From Luteimonas suaedae (lineage in GTDB: Bacteria; Pseudomonadota; Gammaproteobacteria; Xanthomonadales; Xanthomonadaceae), in the NCBI RefSeq assembly GCF_008312895.1, contig NZ_VSSP01000006.1, positions 62,001 through 126,000 of the forward strand: a DNA stretch of 64,000 nt, written 5' to 3'. The position numbers were made by a program, and so were the translations under genes. Each line of letters begins with the position of its first letter. The first letter of the stretch is position 1. This document shows, one piece after another, positions 53,108 through 62,177 of this stretch. The notes beneath the pieces are model-generated. The model had not been told where the DNA came from. It was given only the letters and a program-made list of their open reading frames with translations, and searched no databases.

Positions 53108-54385
53108 ATGCCGCAAGGTCGTCCCGTTGCCGTGCTCGGCGGCGTTCGCATTCCGTTTTGCCGCCAGAACACCGCCTATGCGGACGTCGGCAACCTCGGC
53201 ATGTCGGTACGCACGCTGGGCGCCCTGGTCGAACGCTTCGGGCTGCACGGCCAACAGCTGGGCGAGGTCGCGATGGGCGCGGTGATCAAGCACGCCAGCG
53301 ACTGGAACCTGGGACGCGAGGCGGCGCTGTCGTCCGGGCTGTCGCCGCTGACGCCGGGCATCACCCTGCAGCGCGCCTGCGGAACCTCGCTCGACAGCCT
53401 GATCACCGTCGGCAACAAGATCGCCGTCGGCCAGATCGAGGCCGGGATCGGCGGCGGCTCCGACACCACCTCCGACGTGCCGATCGTCTACGGCCAGAGT
53501 TTGCGCCGTCGCCTGCTGCGTGCCGCGGCGGCGAAGACCACTGGCGACAAGCTGGGCGCCTTCCGCGGCTTCCGCCTGCGCGAACTCAAGCCCGACTTCC
53601 CCGGCGTGGCCGAACCGCGCACCGGCAAGTCGATGGGCGAGCACTGCGAGGACATGGCCAAGGAATGGAACATCGCCCGCGACTCGCAGGACGAGCTGGC
53701 GGTGGCCTCGCACCACAAGCTGGCCGCGGCCTACGAGCGCGGCTTCTTCGACAACCTGGTGGTGAGCTTTCGCGGCCTGGCGCGCGACAACATCCTGCGC
53801 CCGGACACCTCGATCGAGAAGCTGGCCACGCTGCGGCCGGCCTTCGACCGCACCACCGGCCGCGGCACCCTGACCGCGGCCAACTCCACGCCGCTGACCG
53901 ACGGTGCCGCCGCCTGCCTGCTGGCCAGCGAGGACTGGGCGCGCACCCATGGGCACGAGCCGCTGTGCTGGCTGCGCGATGCGCACGTGGCCGCCGTCGA
54001 TTTCGTCCACGGCGAGGGCCTGCTGATGGCGCCGACCGTGGCGGTGGCGGAGCTGCTGCGGCGCAACGGCCTGGCGCTGCAGGACTTCGACATCTACGAG
54101 ATCCACGAGGCCTTCGCCGCGCAGGTGCTGTGCACGCTGCGCGCCTGGGAAAGCGAGGACTACTGCCGCAACCGGCTGGGCCTGGAGGCGCCGCTGGGGC
54201 GGATCGATCCGGCGAAGATCAACCCGGTCGGCTCGTCGCTGGCCACCGGTCATCCGTTCGCCGCCACCGGCGCGCGCATCGTCGCCACCGCCGCCAGGCA
54301 GCTGGCCGAGCGTGGCGGCGGCCGCTGCCTGGTGTCGATCTGCACCGCCGGTGGCATGGGCGTGGTGGCGATCCTGGAACGCTGA
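53108..54385 (+). CDS. fadI: Acetyl-CoA C-acyltransferase FadI-type
   Basis: 425 aa thiolase catalysing the last step of fatty-acid beta-oxidation. Catalytic Cys in LQRACGTSLDS near residue 95, His in EIHEAFAAQ, and the second Cys in CTAGGMGV near the C-terminus; NPVGSSLATGHPFAATG is the thiolase signature 2. The FadI branch is suggested by the NTAYADVGNLGMS start. ATG at 53108 has GAGG upstream; GTG at 53099 is also open. Confidence 0.9.
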   Translation: MPQGRPVAVLGGVRIPFCRQNTAYADVGNLGMSVRTLGALVERFGLHGQQLGEVAMGAVIKHASDWNLGREAALSSGLSPLTPGITLQRACGTSLDSLITVGNKIAVGQIEAGIGGGSDTTSDVPIVYGQSLRRRLLRAAAAKTTGDKLGAFRGFRLRELKPDFPGVAEPRTGKSMGEHCEDMAKEWNIARDSQDELAVASHHKLAAAYERGFFDNLVVSFRGLARDNILRPDTSIEKLATLRPAFDRTTGRGTLTAANSTPLTDGAAACLLASEDWARTHGHEPLCWLRDAHVAAVDFVHGEGLLMAPTVAVAELLRRNGLALQDFDIYEIHEAFAAQVLCTLRAWESEDYCRNRLGLEAPLGRIDPAKINPVGSSLATGHPFAATGARIVATAARQLAERGGGRCLVSICTAGGMGVVAILER

Positions 54386-54397
54386 AGGGCTAGGAGT

Positions 54398-54481
54398 GAG
54401 TCACTAGGAGTGAGAAACGAGTGAGCGCGCGGTTCCGACGACGCCATTCTCGTTTCTCACTCCTCGTTTCTCGTTTCTCGC
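54398..54481. repeat. GAGAAACGAG repeat array between fadI and hemY
   Basis: AGGAGTGAGAAACGAGTGAG on the left and several CTCGTTTCTC units on the right, forming an inverted array between two convergent genes. Same unit as at 49071-49183. Confidence 0.75.
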
Positions 54482-54482
54482 T

Positions 54483-55736
54483 TCATTCGCGTAACCGCGG
54501 CATGCCGTGCTCGTCGCGGTCCTCGCCGGCGGCCTCGTCGAAGATGCGCTGGCGCAGGTCGCGGTCGGCGAATGCCTCGATCGGCTCGCCACGGCCGGCA
54601 CGCAGCGCATTGCGGTAGCACAGCCGCGCACGCGGTTCGTCGCCGTGCGCCTCGTAGCCGTGGGCGAGCGCTTCCCAGGCGTCGCTGCCGGCACCCTGGG
54701 CCAGGGCACGGTGCAGATAGCCTTCGGCCTGGCTCCACTGGCCCTGCTCGCGCGCCAGGCGCGCCAGGGTCAGCAGCAGCGCCGGGCTCGACGGGTGCTT
54801 GCGCAGCCAGCGTTCGGCGACTTCGCGGCGGTGCTCCAGCCGGCCCAGCGGCAGCATGCCGTAGCGCTCGGCGAGGGTCTCGTCCCAGCGTGCATCCAGG
54901 GCCTGCTCCAGGCTCTTGGTCGCGGCTTCCTCCCAGCGCAGCGCCGCGGCGCGGTCGGCGTAGGCGGCGACCGCCGCCGGTTCCGCCCGCAGTGCCTTGG
55001 GCAGCGCCTCCCAGCGGTCGGCGAGCACGTTGGCGTCGTCCGCCTCGCGCAGCGCCGCGGCCGCCCACTGGATTTCGTAGTCGGCCAGGCGCGACTCCGG
55101 CAACGCCTGCTGCTGGCGCAGCGCACCGAGCAGGCCGTAGGCCTGGGCGGCCTGTCCGGACGTGGCCAGCGCCTCGGCGCGCAGGGCCAGGCCGCGCGGC
55201 GGCAGCGGCTGCGCCGCCGGCGCGTCGAGCGCGACCAGCGCGTCGGTGGGGCGGCCTTCCGCCAGCGCCAGCTCGGCGGCGGCGATCGCGCGCGATCCGG
55301 CGTGGCGCTCGCCGAAGCCGTCGAGCTGTTGCCGTGCCCGCGCCGTGTCGCCGCGGGCCCAGGCGGCGTGGGCGGCAGCCACCCGCGCCGGGCCCTCGGC
55401 ATGCGGATCCTTGGCGGCCTGCGCCAGCAGCTTTTCGGCGCGGGCGTAGTGCCCCTGGTGCAACGCCTCGAAGCCGTCGCCCAGGCGCGCGCGGCTCTGG
55501 CGATCACGGTGCCGGTTCCAGCTCCGGAACGGGAAGCTGAGCACCCGCCACAGCAGCCACAGCACCAGCAGCGCCAGCACCGCGATGCCGATCGCCTTGA
55601 CCAGGGTGGTGGTGTAGTCGTAGCCGCCGTAGCGCACCAGCACGAAGCCATGGTCCTGGGTGAGCAGCATCTGCGCCAGCAGCGCGCCGAGCACCGCCAG
55701 GACGATCCAGAACAGCAGGTTGCGGAACAGGTTCAT
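54483..55736 (-). CDS. hemY: HemY-type membrane protein of heme biosynthesis locus
   Basis: 417 aa. Two N-terminal membrane helices (LLFWIVLAVLGALLAQMLL and AIGIAVLALLVLWLLWRVL) flank GFVLVRYGGYDYTTTLV, the HemY_N signature. The rest is a periplasm- or cytoplasm-facing TPR solenoid (HQGHYARAEKLLAQAAKD, ARLAREQGQWSQAEGYLHRA). Proteobacterial HemY of this type is not protoporphyrinogen oxidase; its role with HemX is structural or regulatory. Same direction as hemX, but 560 bp of repeats separate them. Confidence 0.9.
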   Translation of the reverse strand: MNLFRNLLFWIVLAVLGALLAQMLLTQDHGFVLVRYGGYDYTTTLVKAIGIAVLALLVLWLLWRVLSFPFRSWNRHRDRQSRARLGDGFEALHQGHYARAEKLLAQAAKDPHAEGPARVAAAHAAWARGDTARARQQLDGFGERHAGSRAIAAAELALAEGRPTDALVALDAPAAQPLPPRGLALRAEALATSGQAAQAYGLLGALRQQQALPESRLADYEIQWAAAALREADDANVLADRWEALPKALRAEPAAVAAYADRAAALRWEEAATKSLEQALDARWDETLAERYGMLPLGRLEHRREVAERWLRKHPSSPALLLTLARLAREQGQWSQAEGYLHRALAQGAGSDAWEALAHGYEAHGDEPRARLCYRNALRAGRGEPIEAFADRDLRQRIFDEAAGEDRDEHGMPRLRE

Positions 55737-55899
55737 GTGTCGGGGCTCCTTGGCATCCGAGACACGGTAGCCCGGTTCATGTCGGTGGCGCGTGGAGCCG
55801 CTGGTCGGAGTGGAATCCGAGACCAGGGACCCGTGTCCGAGATCAGTAAAGATCCGGACTCGGAAATCGGAATCAAAAGAGTCGGACGTCCGTTCGTTC

Positions 55900-56240
55900 G
55901 CCATCCCAGCGCAAGCTGGGATCCGGGTTCTGAGGTTCCCCCTGTTTTCCTGCAATCGATTCAACGGCTTGGCTGCTTTCCCCCTTTGAAAAAGGGGGGT
56001 TGGGGGGATTTGCTCGGTGCCCGGCCAAGCAACAGCAAATCGCTTTGCGATTCCCGGCCCCCGCGTAGCGCGCGGGAGCGCTCAAGCCGCCGCAAGCCTG
56101 CGGCTTGCAAACGGCGGCTTTGCCCCCTCAATCCCCCTTTTTCAAAGGGGAAGATAGGCTGCGAGAAATGTGGGGAAACCTCAGATCCGGGTTGTTTTCC
56201 CGCGACGTCTAAATGGATCCCAGTTTGCGCTGGGATGGCG
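55900..56240. repeat. Composite inverted-repeat element between hemX and hemY
   Basis: Nested inverted repeats. Outer arms: CATCCCAGCGCAAGCTGGGA at 55902 and its near complement at 56217-56238; next GGTTCTGAGGTTCCCC against GGGGAAACCTCAGA; inner arms CCCCCTTTGAAAAAGGGGGG (55979) against CCCCCTTTTTCAAAGGGG (56129-56150). The core near 56060-56120 has further stems (CGCAAGCCTGCGGCTTGC). No coding sequence. Reads as a REP nest or a non-autonomous mobile element. Confidence 0.75.
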
Positions 56241-56260
56241 AGCAGGGCGCTACGCTTTTC

Positions 56261-56302
56261 CCGATTCCCGATTCCCGATTCCCGATTCCCGATTCCCGAT
56301 TC
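56261..56302. repeat. Six tandem CCGATTC heptamers at the hemX 3' end
   Basis: Perfect 7-bp tandem repeat abutting and partly forming the hemX stop (TGA at 56303-56301 on the minus strand). Same heptamer family as the array at 20570. Confidence 0.9.
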
Positions 56303-57302
56303 AGCGCCGCGCACGCAGCGTGCGCAGCTGTTCCAGGCTGCTGCCGAGCGTGGGCAGCGCCGGCGACAGCGGCAATTGCCGCAGTGCCTTCAGCTTGGCG
56401 CGTTGCGTGCGCAAGGCCGGCGAGTCCGGCCACAACCGCGTCAGCCAGGTATCGGCGCGGGCCAGCGCCGCCCGCAGGCCTGCCTCGTCGCGGCGCTCGA
56501 TCGCGGCCTGTGCCAGGGTGAGCTCCAGCTGCAATGCGGCCAGCCCGGCGGCGCGGTCGGCCGGTTCCACCGCCAGTACGTCGTCGCTGCGCCGGACATC
56601 GACCAGGCGCACGAACGCGCGTTGCCACCAGGTCGCGGCATCGGCGGCATCGGCGGGCGCCTGCACCGGCAGCGCGGCCAGCGCGGCCGTCAACGCATCT
56701 AGGCGACCCGCCGCGACCCGGCGCGGATCGTCGCCGAGTGCCTCGAGCGCGGCGCGTTCCTGGGCCAGGGTCTGCCGCAGGTCGACCAGGGCGGGATCGG
56801 CGTCCTCGAGCTCGGCCAGTTGCTGCGCCGCCAGTGCGTAGGCGCGACGGGCGCCATCGAGATCGCCCGCCAGCTGCAGGCGCTGCTGGCCCTGGCCGAG
56901 CAGCAGTGCGATCTCGTCCAGCCGCAGCGCCCGGGCCCCGGACCGCGGCGGATCGGCCAGCGCGGCCAGTTTATTCTCCAGGTTTTCTTCGAGAATCGCG
57001 GCGCGCTGGCCGATGCCGAGCAACTCGTCGCGCAGCACCCGGTTGGTGGATTCGGCCTGTTGCAGGCGCTGGCTCTGCGCGCGCAGCTCGCCGCGCACCC
57101 GGTCGCTGCGCGCTTCCAGCGCCGCCAGCCGCTGGAGAGTGTCGTCGGCACCGGCGCGACGTGCGTCTTCCTGCGCCGTCCACCAGCGCCAGCCGGCCCA
57201 GCCGCCGCCAAGTACCAGCACCAGCACCAGCCACCACGCCAGGCCGCCGCCGCGCGTGCGCGGGGCGCTCGGCTTTGGGGTGGGTTCGGGGGCGTCGTTC
57301 AT
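56301..57302 (-). CDS. hemX: HemX-like membrane protein
   Basis: 333 aa. One N-terminal membrane helix (LAWWLVLVLVLGGGWAGW) followed by a long coiled coil (ALEARSDRVRGELRAQSQRL) and a helical body with LDEIALLLGQGQQRLQLAGD and LRQTLAQERAALEAL, typical of HemX encoded after hemD. Although labelled uroporphyrinogen-III C-methyltransferase in databases, this branch has no methyltransferase motif. Starts 47 bp after hemD. Confidence 0.88.
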   Translation of the reverse strand: MNDAPEPTPKPSAPRTRGGGLAWWLVLVLVLGGGWAGWRWWTAQEDARRAGADDTLQRLAALEARSDRVRGELRAQSQRLQQAESTNRVLRDELLGIGQRAAILEENLENKLAALADPPRSGARALRLDEIALLLGQGQQRLQLAGDLDGARRAYALAAQQLAELEDADPALVDLRQTLAQERAALEALGDDPRRVAAGRLDALTAALAALPVQAPADAADAATWWQRAFVRLVDVRRSDDVLAVEPADRAAGLAALQLELTLAQAAIERRDEAGLRAALARADTWLTRLWPDSPALRTQRAKLKALRQLPLSPALPTLGSSLEQLRTLRARR

Positions 57303-57348
57303 GGGGAGTGCGATCCGGGGCAGGCCGGCATGCGCCGGTCGCGCGATG

Positions 57349-58134
57349 CTACCGGATCGCCGGTTCGATGCCGCGCTCCTGTGCCGCCGCCAGCAGCGAA
57401 CGTGGCCGCGCATCGGCGGCGACCGTGATGTCGGCAAAGCCATGGCGGCGGGCCAGCGTCGCCAGTCGCGCGCTGGCCGCGAGCACGCGCGCCCTGCGCA
57501 GGCGCGCAGTCACGTCGGCCGGCAGTGCGGCGAGGCTGCGTTGCAGCGCCTCGCCACTGCTCAGTGCCAGCAGCAGCGGCGCGGTCGTCGCGCGCAGGCG
57601 CGCCAGCGCGCGCGGCGAAGGTGCGACCGCGACCCGCGCATACACGTCGGCGCGCAGCACGCGCGCGCCGCGCCGGCGCAGTTCGGCGGCGATGTGGCCG
57701 CGGCCGCCGGGCGCGGTGATCAGGCCGACGTCCGTTCCGCGGACCTCGCGCAGCGCCGGCAGTGCCAGCACGCCTTCGCTGTCCATCCGCGCTGGCGCGA
57801 TCGCCCCGTCGATTCCGGCGCGGCGCAGCGCGTCCCGGGTGCCGGCACCGACCCCGAGCCAGAGCTGCGCGCGCCGCGGCCGCAACGGCAGCAGTGCATG
57901 CGCGGCGCGTACCGCGGCCGGGCTGGTGAAAATCACCCGCGACGCCGACAATGCGCGCCGCAGCGCGCGTGCGCTGTCGGCGTCGTCGCGCGCGACCAGT
58001 CGCCACGGTGACAGTGCGAGCACGCGCGCACCGTGTCGCGCCGCCGCCTGCCGCAATCCCGCGTGACTGCCGACGGGTCGCAGCGAGATGACGTAGCATC
58101 CCTGGAGTGCCGCGGAAGCCGTCGTGCCTGCCAT
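57349..58134 (-). CDS. hemD: Uroporphyrinogen-III synthase
   Basis: 261 aa two-domain enzyme that cyclises hydroxymethylbilane to uroporphyrinogen III. Sequence conservation in the family is low; supporting features are GCYVISLRPVGSHAGLR at the start, VIFTSPAAVRAAHAL, GVGAGTRDALRRAGI and LLLALSSGEALQRSL. Identity is strengthened by the following hemX and hemY. hemC, usually upstream, is not seen; the preceding gene is a divergent thioesterase. Confidence 0.85.
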   Translation of the reverse strand: MAGTTASAALQGCYVISLRPVGSHAGLRQAAARHGARVLALSPWRLVARDDADSARALRRALSASRVIFTSPAAVRAAHALLPLRPRRAQLWLGVGAGTRDALRRAGIDGAIAPARMDSEGVLALPALREVRGTDVGLITAPGGRGHIAAELRRRGARVLRADVYARVAVAPSPRALARLRATTAPLLLALSSGEALQRSLAALPADVTARLRRARVLAASARLATLARRHGFADITVAADARPRSLLAAAQERGIEPAIR

Positions 58135-58203
58135 GCGCGCCAGCTTGCTGGCTGCCGGCAGCGCCCGCAAGCCGCGTATGCACCCAACCCCGGTTCCCCA
58201 GAC

Positions 58204-58689
58204 ATGCCCCAGATCAGGACTCCTTTGCGGATGACTCTCGATGAATCCCTGCAGGCGCTCGACGCCCACTACCAGGCGATGCCGCCGGTGGCGGCGATGC
58301 ACGTGCGCGTCGCCGGCTACGACGGCGAGCGCCTGCGCCTGCACGCGCCGCTGGCGCGACACCTCAACGACAAGGGCTGCGCCTTCGGCGGCAGCCTGGT
58401 CTCGTTGATGACGCTGTCGGCATGGGGCCTGGTCTCGCTGCGCGTGCAGCAGGCCGGGCTGCAGGCCGATGTCTATGTCGCCGACACCGAGGTGCGCTAC
58501 CTGGCCCCGCTGTTCGCCGACCTCGAGGCCGAGTCGCAGCTGGCGCCCGAGGGCTCCTGGGACGACTTCACCACCACGCTGCGGGTGCGCGGCCGCGCAC
58601 GCACGACCCTGGTCGCGCGCGTGCCGCTGCCCGAGGGCGGCGTCGCCACCACGGCCCGCGCGCGATACGTGGCAATCGCAAAGCGGTAG
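58204..58689 (+). CDS. YiiD C-terminal-type thioesterase
   Basis: 161 aa hotdog-fold putative thioesterase. Features: LQALDAHYQAMPPVAAMHV, APLARHLNDKGCAFGGSLVSL (helix with the active-site region), and YVADTEVRYLAPLFADLEAE. This is the YiiD_C domain without the acetyltransferase part. ATG at 58204 or at 58231 (MTLDESLQAL) are both possible. Divergent from hemD. Confidence 0.85.
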   Translation: MPQIRTPLRMTLDESLQALDAHYQAMPPVAAMHVRVAGYDGERLRLHAPLARHLNDKGCAFGGSLVSLMTLSAWGLVSLRVQQAGLQADVYVADTEVRYLAPLFADLEAESQLAPEGSWDDFTTTLRVRGRARTTLVARVPLPEGGVATTARARYVAIAKR

Positions 58690-58718
58690 CATCCGCGGAA
58701 CAACCGGAGGGGAAGACA

Positions 58719-59138
58719 ATGCGGATCATGGGCAAGGGCGCGCTGTTGCTGCTGATGGCGCTGGTGCTGGCCGCATGCGCCAGTGGCGGCAAGAAGATGA
58801 GCGAGCTGCAGCGGCTGCAGTACGCGTACTCGGCGGCGATCCGCTGGGGCGACTTCGAAGGGGCGTGGAATCTGGTGGACCCGGAGTACCGCGAGGCCAA
58901 CCCGATGACCGAGCTGGAGTTCGAGCGCTACAACCACGTGCAGGTCTCGGCCTACCGCGAGCGCGGCGCGCAGGTACTGGACGACGGCACCGCGGTGCGC
59001 GAGATCGAACTCGGGGTGATCAACCGGCACAACATGACCGAACGCTCGACGCGCTACACCGAACAGTGGCGCTACGACCCGGAAACCGGGCAGTGGTGGA
59101 TCAGCAACGGCCTGCCGGACCTGTGGGCCGGCCAGTAG
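58719..59138 (+). CDS. Small lipoprotein of unknown function
   Basis: 139 aa. Lipobox LVLAAC after a strong signal sequence; mature part contains LQRLQYAYSAAIRWGDFEGAWNLVDPEYR and QWRYDPETGQWWISNGLPDLW, a compact alpha+beta fold resembling small NTF2-like or nuclear-transport-like lipoproteins. GGAGGGG precedes the ATG. The stop TAG falls inside the adjoining GTAGGAG repeat. Confidence 0.8.
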   Translation: MRIMGKGALLLLMALVLAACASGGKKMSELQRLQYAYSAAIRWGDFEGAWNLVDPEYREANPMTELEFERYNHVQVSAYRERGAQVLDDGTAVREIELGVINRHNMTERSTRYTEQWRYDPETGQWWISNGLPDLWAGQ

Positions 59139-59240
59139 GAGCGGCCCATGGCCGCGAAGCCGCGGGAGGCTGCAGCGGGATCGGCGGTGATTCCGGGCGC
59201 ATCCGGCGACGCCGGTATCGCGCGCATGGCGCGCTCCTAC
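59135..59240. repeat. Palindromic intergenic repeat, GTAGGAG family, copy 9
   Basis: Begins GTAGGAGCGGCCCATGGCCG and ends CGCGCATGGCGCGCTCCTAC. Its TAG supplies the lipoprotein stop codon. The left arm is a divergent variant and no longer pairs fully with the right. Confidence 0.8.
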
Positions 59241-59331
59241 GGCGGGGCTGGGCCCCGCTGACGATGGGCGCTTTGCGCTGCGTCCCGCGCTGGGCGACAA
59301 TCGCCGCCCGCTGTCTCCTGCATCCGGTCCC

Positions 59332-59772
59332 GTGAATCTCGAAGAACTGCTGGCGTTCGCCGGCCGCCACCAACTGCTGTCCCTGGCCCTGGTCGGCGTG
59401 ACCCTGGCCCTGATCGCGACCGAGGTCGCGCGCCTGTTTCGCGGATACAAGGGGCTGCGCCCGGCGGAGCTGACCTCGCTGGTCAACCGCGACAACGCGC
59501 TGGTGGTCGACCTGCGGCCGATGGCCGATTTCGAGAAGGGCCACATCCCCGGTTCGAAGAACGTCCAGATGAGCCAGTTCGATCCGGAGAGCAAGCAGCT
59601 GAACACGGCCAAGGCGCTGCCGGTGGTGCTGGTGTGCAAGACCGGGCAGACCGCATCCGGCGCCGCGTCGCGGCTGAAGAAGGCCGGCTTCGAGCAGGTG
59701 TACGTGCTCGACGGCGGCATCGCCGGCTGGCAACAGGCCGACCTGCCGCTGAGCAAGGGCCGCGGCCGCTGA
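59332..59772 (+). CDS. Membrane-anchored rhodanese-like protein
   Basis: 146 aa. N-terminal membrane helix (LLSLALVGVTLALIATEVARL) then a rhodanese domain: ALVVDLRPMADFEKGHIPGSKN, active Cys102 in LVCKTGQTASGA and YVLDGGIAGWQ. Likely sulfur transfer at the inner membrane. GTG start. Gene order rhodanese-secB-gpsA is widely kept in gammaproteobacteria (E. coli yibN-secB-gpsA). Confidence 0.9.
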   Translation: MNLEELLAFAGRHQLLSLALVGVTLALIATEVARLFRGYKGLRPAELTSLVNRDNALVVDLRPMADFEKGHIPGSKNVQMSQFDPESKQLNTAKALPVVLVCKTGQTASGAASRLKKAGFEQVYVLDGGIAGWQQADLPLSKGRGR

Positions 59773-59841
59773 GTCATTCGCGCGTCGCAGCGCAATGCCA
59801 TAATCGCCCTCTTTTCCCAATCCAGCTGGAGTTTTCCCACC

Positions 59842-60378
59842 ATGGCCGAGCAACAACCCGACAACGCCAACGGCGCCGCCGCTCCCGCGCAGCCCGCCGG
59901 CGCCCAGTTCAGCGTCGAGAAGATCTACGTCAAGGACGTCTCGTTCGAGTCGCCGAAGGCGCCGCAGGTGTTCAACGAGCAGGCGCAGCCGCAGCTCAAC
60001 ATGAACCTCAACCAGCGCGTGCAGAAGGTCGGCGAGACCGGCTACGAGGTGGTGCTCGGAATCACCCTGACCTGCACCCTGGGCGAGGGCGAGGGCAATA
60101 CCGTGTACGTGGCCGAGGTGCAGCAGGCCGGCGTGTTCGGCCTGTCCGGCTTCGAGTCGAACGTGCTCGACGCGATGCTCGGCACCCATTGCCCGAACGT
60201 GCTCTATCCCTATGCCCGCCAGCTGCTCGGCGAGCTGATCCAGGCCGGCGGCTTTCCGCCATTCCTGCTGCAGCCGATCAACTTCGAGGCGCTCTACGCC
60301 GAGGGCCTGCGCCAGCGCAACGCCAAGCAGCAGCCGGGCGCGGGCAACGGTGACACCGAGACCGTCGGCAACGCCTGA
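59842..60378 (+). CDS. secB: Protein-export chaperone SecB
   Basis: 178 aa tetrameric chaperone that keeps preproteins unfolded for SecA. Recognisable: [43 protein letters not shown] and [36 protein letters not shown]. An Ala/Pro/Gln-rich N-terminal and C-terminal tail slightly lengthen it. GTTTTCCCACC precedes the ATG. Followed by gpsA after 3 bp. Confidence 0.96.
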   Translation: MAEQQPDNANGAAAPAQPAGAQFSVEKIYVKDVSFESPKAPQVFNEQAQPQLNMNLNQRVQKVGETGYEVVLGITLTCTLGEGEGNTVYVAEVQQAGVFGLSGFESNVLDAMLGTHCPNVLYPYARQLLGELIQAGGFPPFLLQPINFEALYAEGLRQRNAKQQPGAGNGDTETVGNA

Positions 60379-60381
60379 CCG

Positions 60382-61416
60382 ATGGCGACACCGCCGTCCG
60401 TCGCGGTGCTGGGGGCCGGTTCCTGGGGGACCGCGCTCGCCGCGCTGATCGCCCGGCATCACGCCGCGACGGTGTTGTGGGGCCGCGACGCCGGCATCAT
60501 CGAGGCGATCGCGCAACAGCACGAGAATCCGCGCTATCTCCCCGGCATCACCTTGCCGGAGTCGCTGCACGCGACCACCGATCTCGGTGCCGCCCTGCGT
60601 GGCGCCGACCTGGTGCTGGTGGTGGTGCCTTCGCACGCGTTCGCCGAGACCCTGCAGGCGCTGGCGCCGCTGCGCCCGGCGAATGCCGGCGTGGCCTGGG
60701 CGACCAAGGGCTTCGAGCCGGGATCCGGGCGTTTCCTGCACGAGGTCGCCGCCGGGACCCTCGGCCGCGGCGTGCCGCTGGCGGTGGTGACCGGCCCGTC
60801 GTTCGCGAAGGAAGTCGCGGTCGGGCTGCCGACCGCACTGACGGTGCACGCCGACGACGAGGGGTTCGCCCAGACGGTCGCCGACGTGCTGCACGGCCCG
60901 GCCTTCCGCGCCTACACCGGCGACGACATGTGCGGCGCCGAGCTCGGCGGCGCGATGAAGAACGTGCTGGCAGTCGCCACCGGCGTGGCCGACGGCATGG
61001 GCCTGGGCCTGAATGCCCGCGCCGGGCTGATCACCCGTGGCCTCAACGAGATGCTGCGGCTCAACATCGCGATCGGCGGGCGCCCGGAAACGCTGATGGG
61101 GCTGGCCGGCCTCGGCGACCTGGTGCTGACCTGCACCGGCGACCTGTCGCGCAACCGCCGCCTCGGGCTGGCGCTGGGGCGCGGCCGCTCGATCGAGGAC
61201 GCGGTGCGCGAGATCGGCCAGGTGGTCGAGTCGCTGCAGACCGCCGACGAGGTGATGCGCCTGGCCGACCGCCACGACATCGAGCTGCCGATCGCCAGCA
61301 ACGTGCGCGACGTGCTGCACGGCGACATCACCCCGGCCGAGGGCCTGGCGCGGCTGATGGCGCGCGAACGCAAGGCGGAGTATCCGGCGCGGATGTTTGA
61401 GAGCGGTGATTCGTGA
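60382..61416 (+). CDS. gpsA: NAD(P)-dependent glycerol-3-phosphate dehydrogenase
   Basis: 344 aa enzyme reducing dihydroxyacetone phosphate to sn-glycerol 3-phosphate for phospholipids. Nucleotide motif [12 protein letters not shown] at residues 9-20; GPSFAKEVA and the catalytic Lys in [32 protein letters not shown] near 240. Directly after secB. Confidence 0.96.
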   Translation: MATPPSVAVLGAGSWGTALAALIARHHAATVLWGRDAGIIEAIAQQHENPRYLPGITLPESLHATTDLGAALRGADLVLVVVPSHAFAETLQALAPLRPANAGVAWATKGFEPGSGRFLHEVAAGTLGRGVPLAVVTGPSFAKEVAVGLPTALTVHADDEGFAQTVADVLHGPAFRAYTGDDMCGAELGGAMKNVLAVATGVADGMGLGLNARAGLITRGLNEMLRLNIAIGGRPETLMGLAGLGDLVLTCTGDLSRNRRLGLALGRGRSIEDAVREIGQVVESLQTADEVMRLADRHDIELPIASNVRDVLHGDITPAEGLARLMARERKAEYPARMFESGDS

Positions 61417-61511
61417 TTTGAGAGCGGTGATTGGTGATTGGTGATTCGTAAAGCAGGAGCGCGGCTTCTACCTGCTCTTGCCAATCACGAATCTAATCAC
61501 CAATCACGGCT
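61400..61511. repeat. Inverted array of GGTGATT-type repeats after gpsA
   Basis: Left part: several GGTGATTGGTGATTCGTGATT-like units starting at the gpsA 3' end; right part: CCAATCACGAAT and CACCAATCACGG, their complement. A third distinct unit with the same inverted layout as those at 20570 and 49071. Confidence 0.75.
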
Positions 61512-61514
61512 CCC

Positions 61515-61546
61515 AAAAAAAGACCCCGGTCGTTGCCGACCGGGGC
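61515..61546 (-). terminator. Rho-independent terminator of ax21
   Basis: On the minus strand CCCCGGTCG-GCAA-CGACCGGGG followed by seven T; 60 bp after the ax21 stop. Confidence 0.95.
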
Positions 61547-61607
61547 CTATCGCGACGTTCCGGGGAGAGAGAGTCGATCGCGATGGTGCGGGGTTGTGCC
61601 GGTGCGC

Positions 61608-62177
61608 TTACCAGGTGAAGCGCGGGCCGACGAACCACTGGGTGTCGCCGCCGGCGAACTTGACGTCGCCGCTGACGCCCCAGTTGGGGGTGAACTTCAC
61701 CTGTGCGCCGAGACGGCCGTAGAAGTCGTCGCCGTAGTCGCTGCCGTAATCCTCGTAGCCGGCCATCGCGTAGCCCTCGAGGTTCGTAGTCAGCGCACCG
61801 CGCACGCCGACCTCGGCGCTGTAGCCGTCCGGATCCAGGCGCTGGCCGCCGATGCGGCCGAAGTCGTACTTCTCGTAGGCGATGCGGGTGACCAGGTCGG
61901 CCCGCGGCGAGATCTCATGGTTGTAGCCGATGCCAACGCGCCACTGGTCGAAGTCGATGTTGGAGTCGTCGATCTCCTGGTTGTGGTAGCCGCCGAACGC
62001 GTGGAAGTTGGGGTGGAAGGCGACCGAGGCGTTGGCGCCGAAGCCGTCGGCATCGGCATCTTGGTTGGTGGCGCTGTAGCCGCCTTCGACGTAGTTGTAG
62101 GAGACGCCTTCGGCGGCGTGGGCGGCGGCGAACGGCAGCGCCGCGGCCAGGGTCAGGGCAAGCAAGGAACGTTTCAT
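61608..62177 (-). CDS. ax21: Ax21-family outer-membrane beta-barrel protein
   Basis: 189 aa. Signal peptide MKRSLLALTLAAALPFAAAHA; mature part begins AEGVSYNYVEGGYSATN, then FGGYHNQEIDDSNIDFDQWRVGIGYN, NLEGYAMAGYEDYG and the C-terminal strand GDTQWFVGPRFTW ending in Trp. This matches Ax21 of Xanthomonas and Stenotrophomonas, now regarded as an outer-membrane protein of vesicles; earlier signal-peptide claims for it were withdrawn. GAGAGGCTTCCC precedes the ATG. Strong terminator downstream suggests high expression. Confidence 0.93.
   Translation of the reverse strand: MKRSLLALTLAAALPFAAAHAAEGVSYNYVEGGYSATNQDADADGFGANASVAFHPNFHAFGGYHNQEIDDSNIDFDQWRVGIGYNHEISPRADLVTRIAYEKYDFGRIGGQRLDPDGYSAEVGVRGALTTNLEGYAMAGYEDYGSDYGDDFYGRLGAQVKFTPNWGVSGDVKFAGGDTQWFVGPRFTW

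Noticed and set aside
56261-56302. Heptamer array as a CRISPR
   Set aside because: Units are 7 bp with no spacers; no cas genes.
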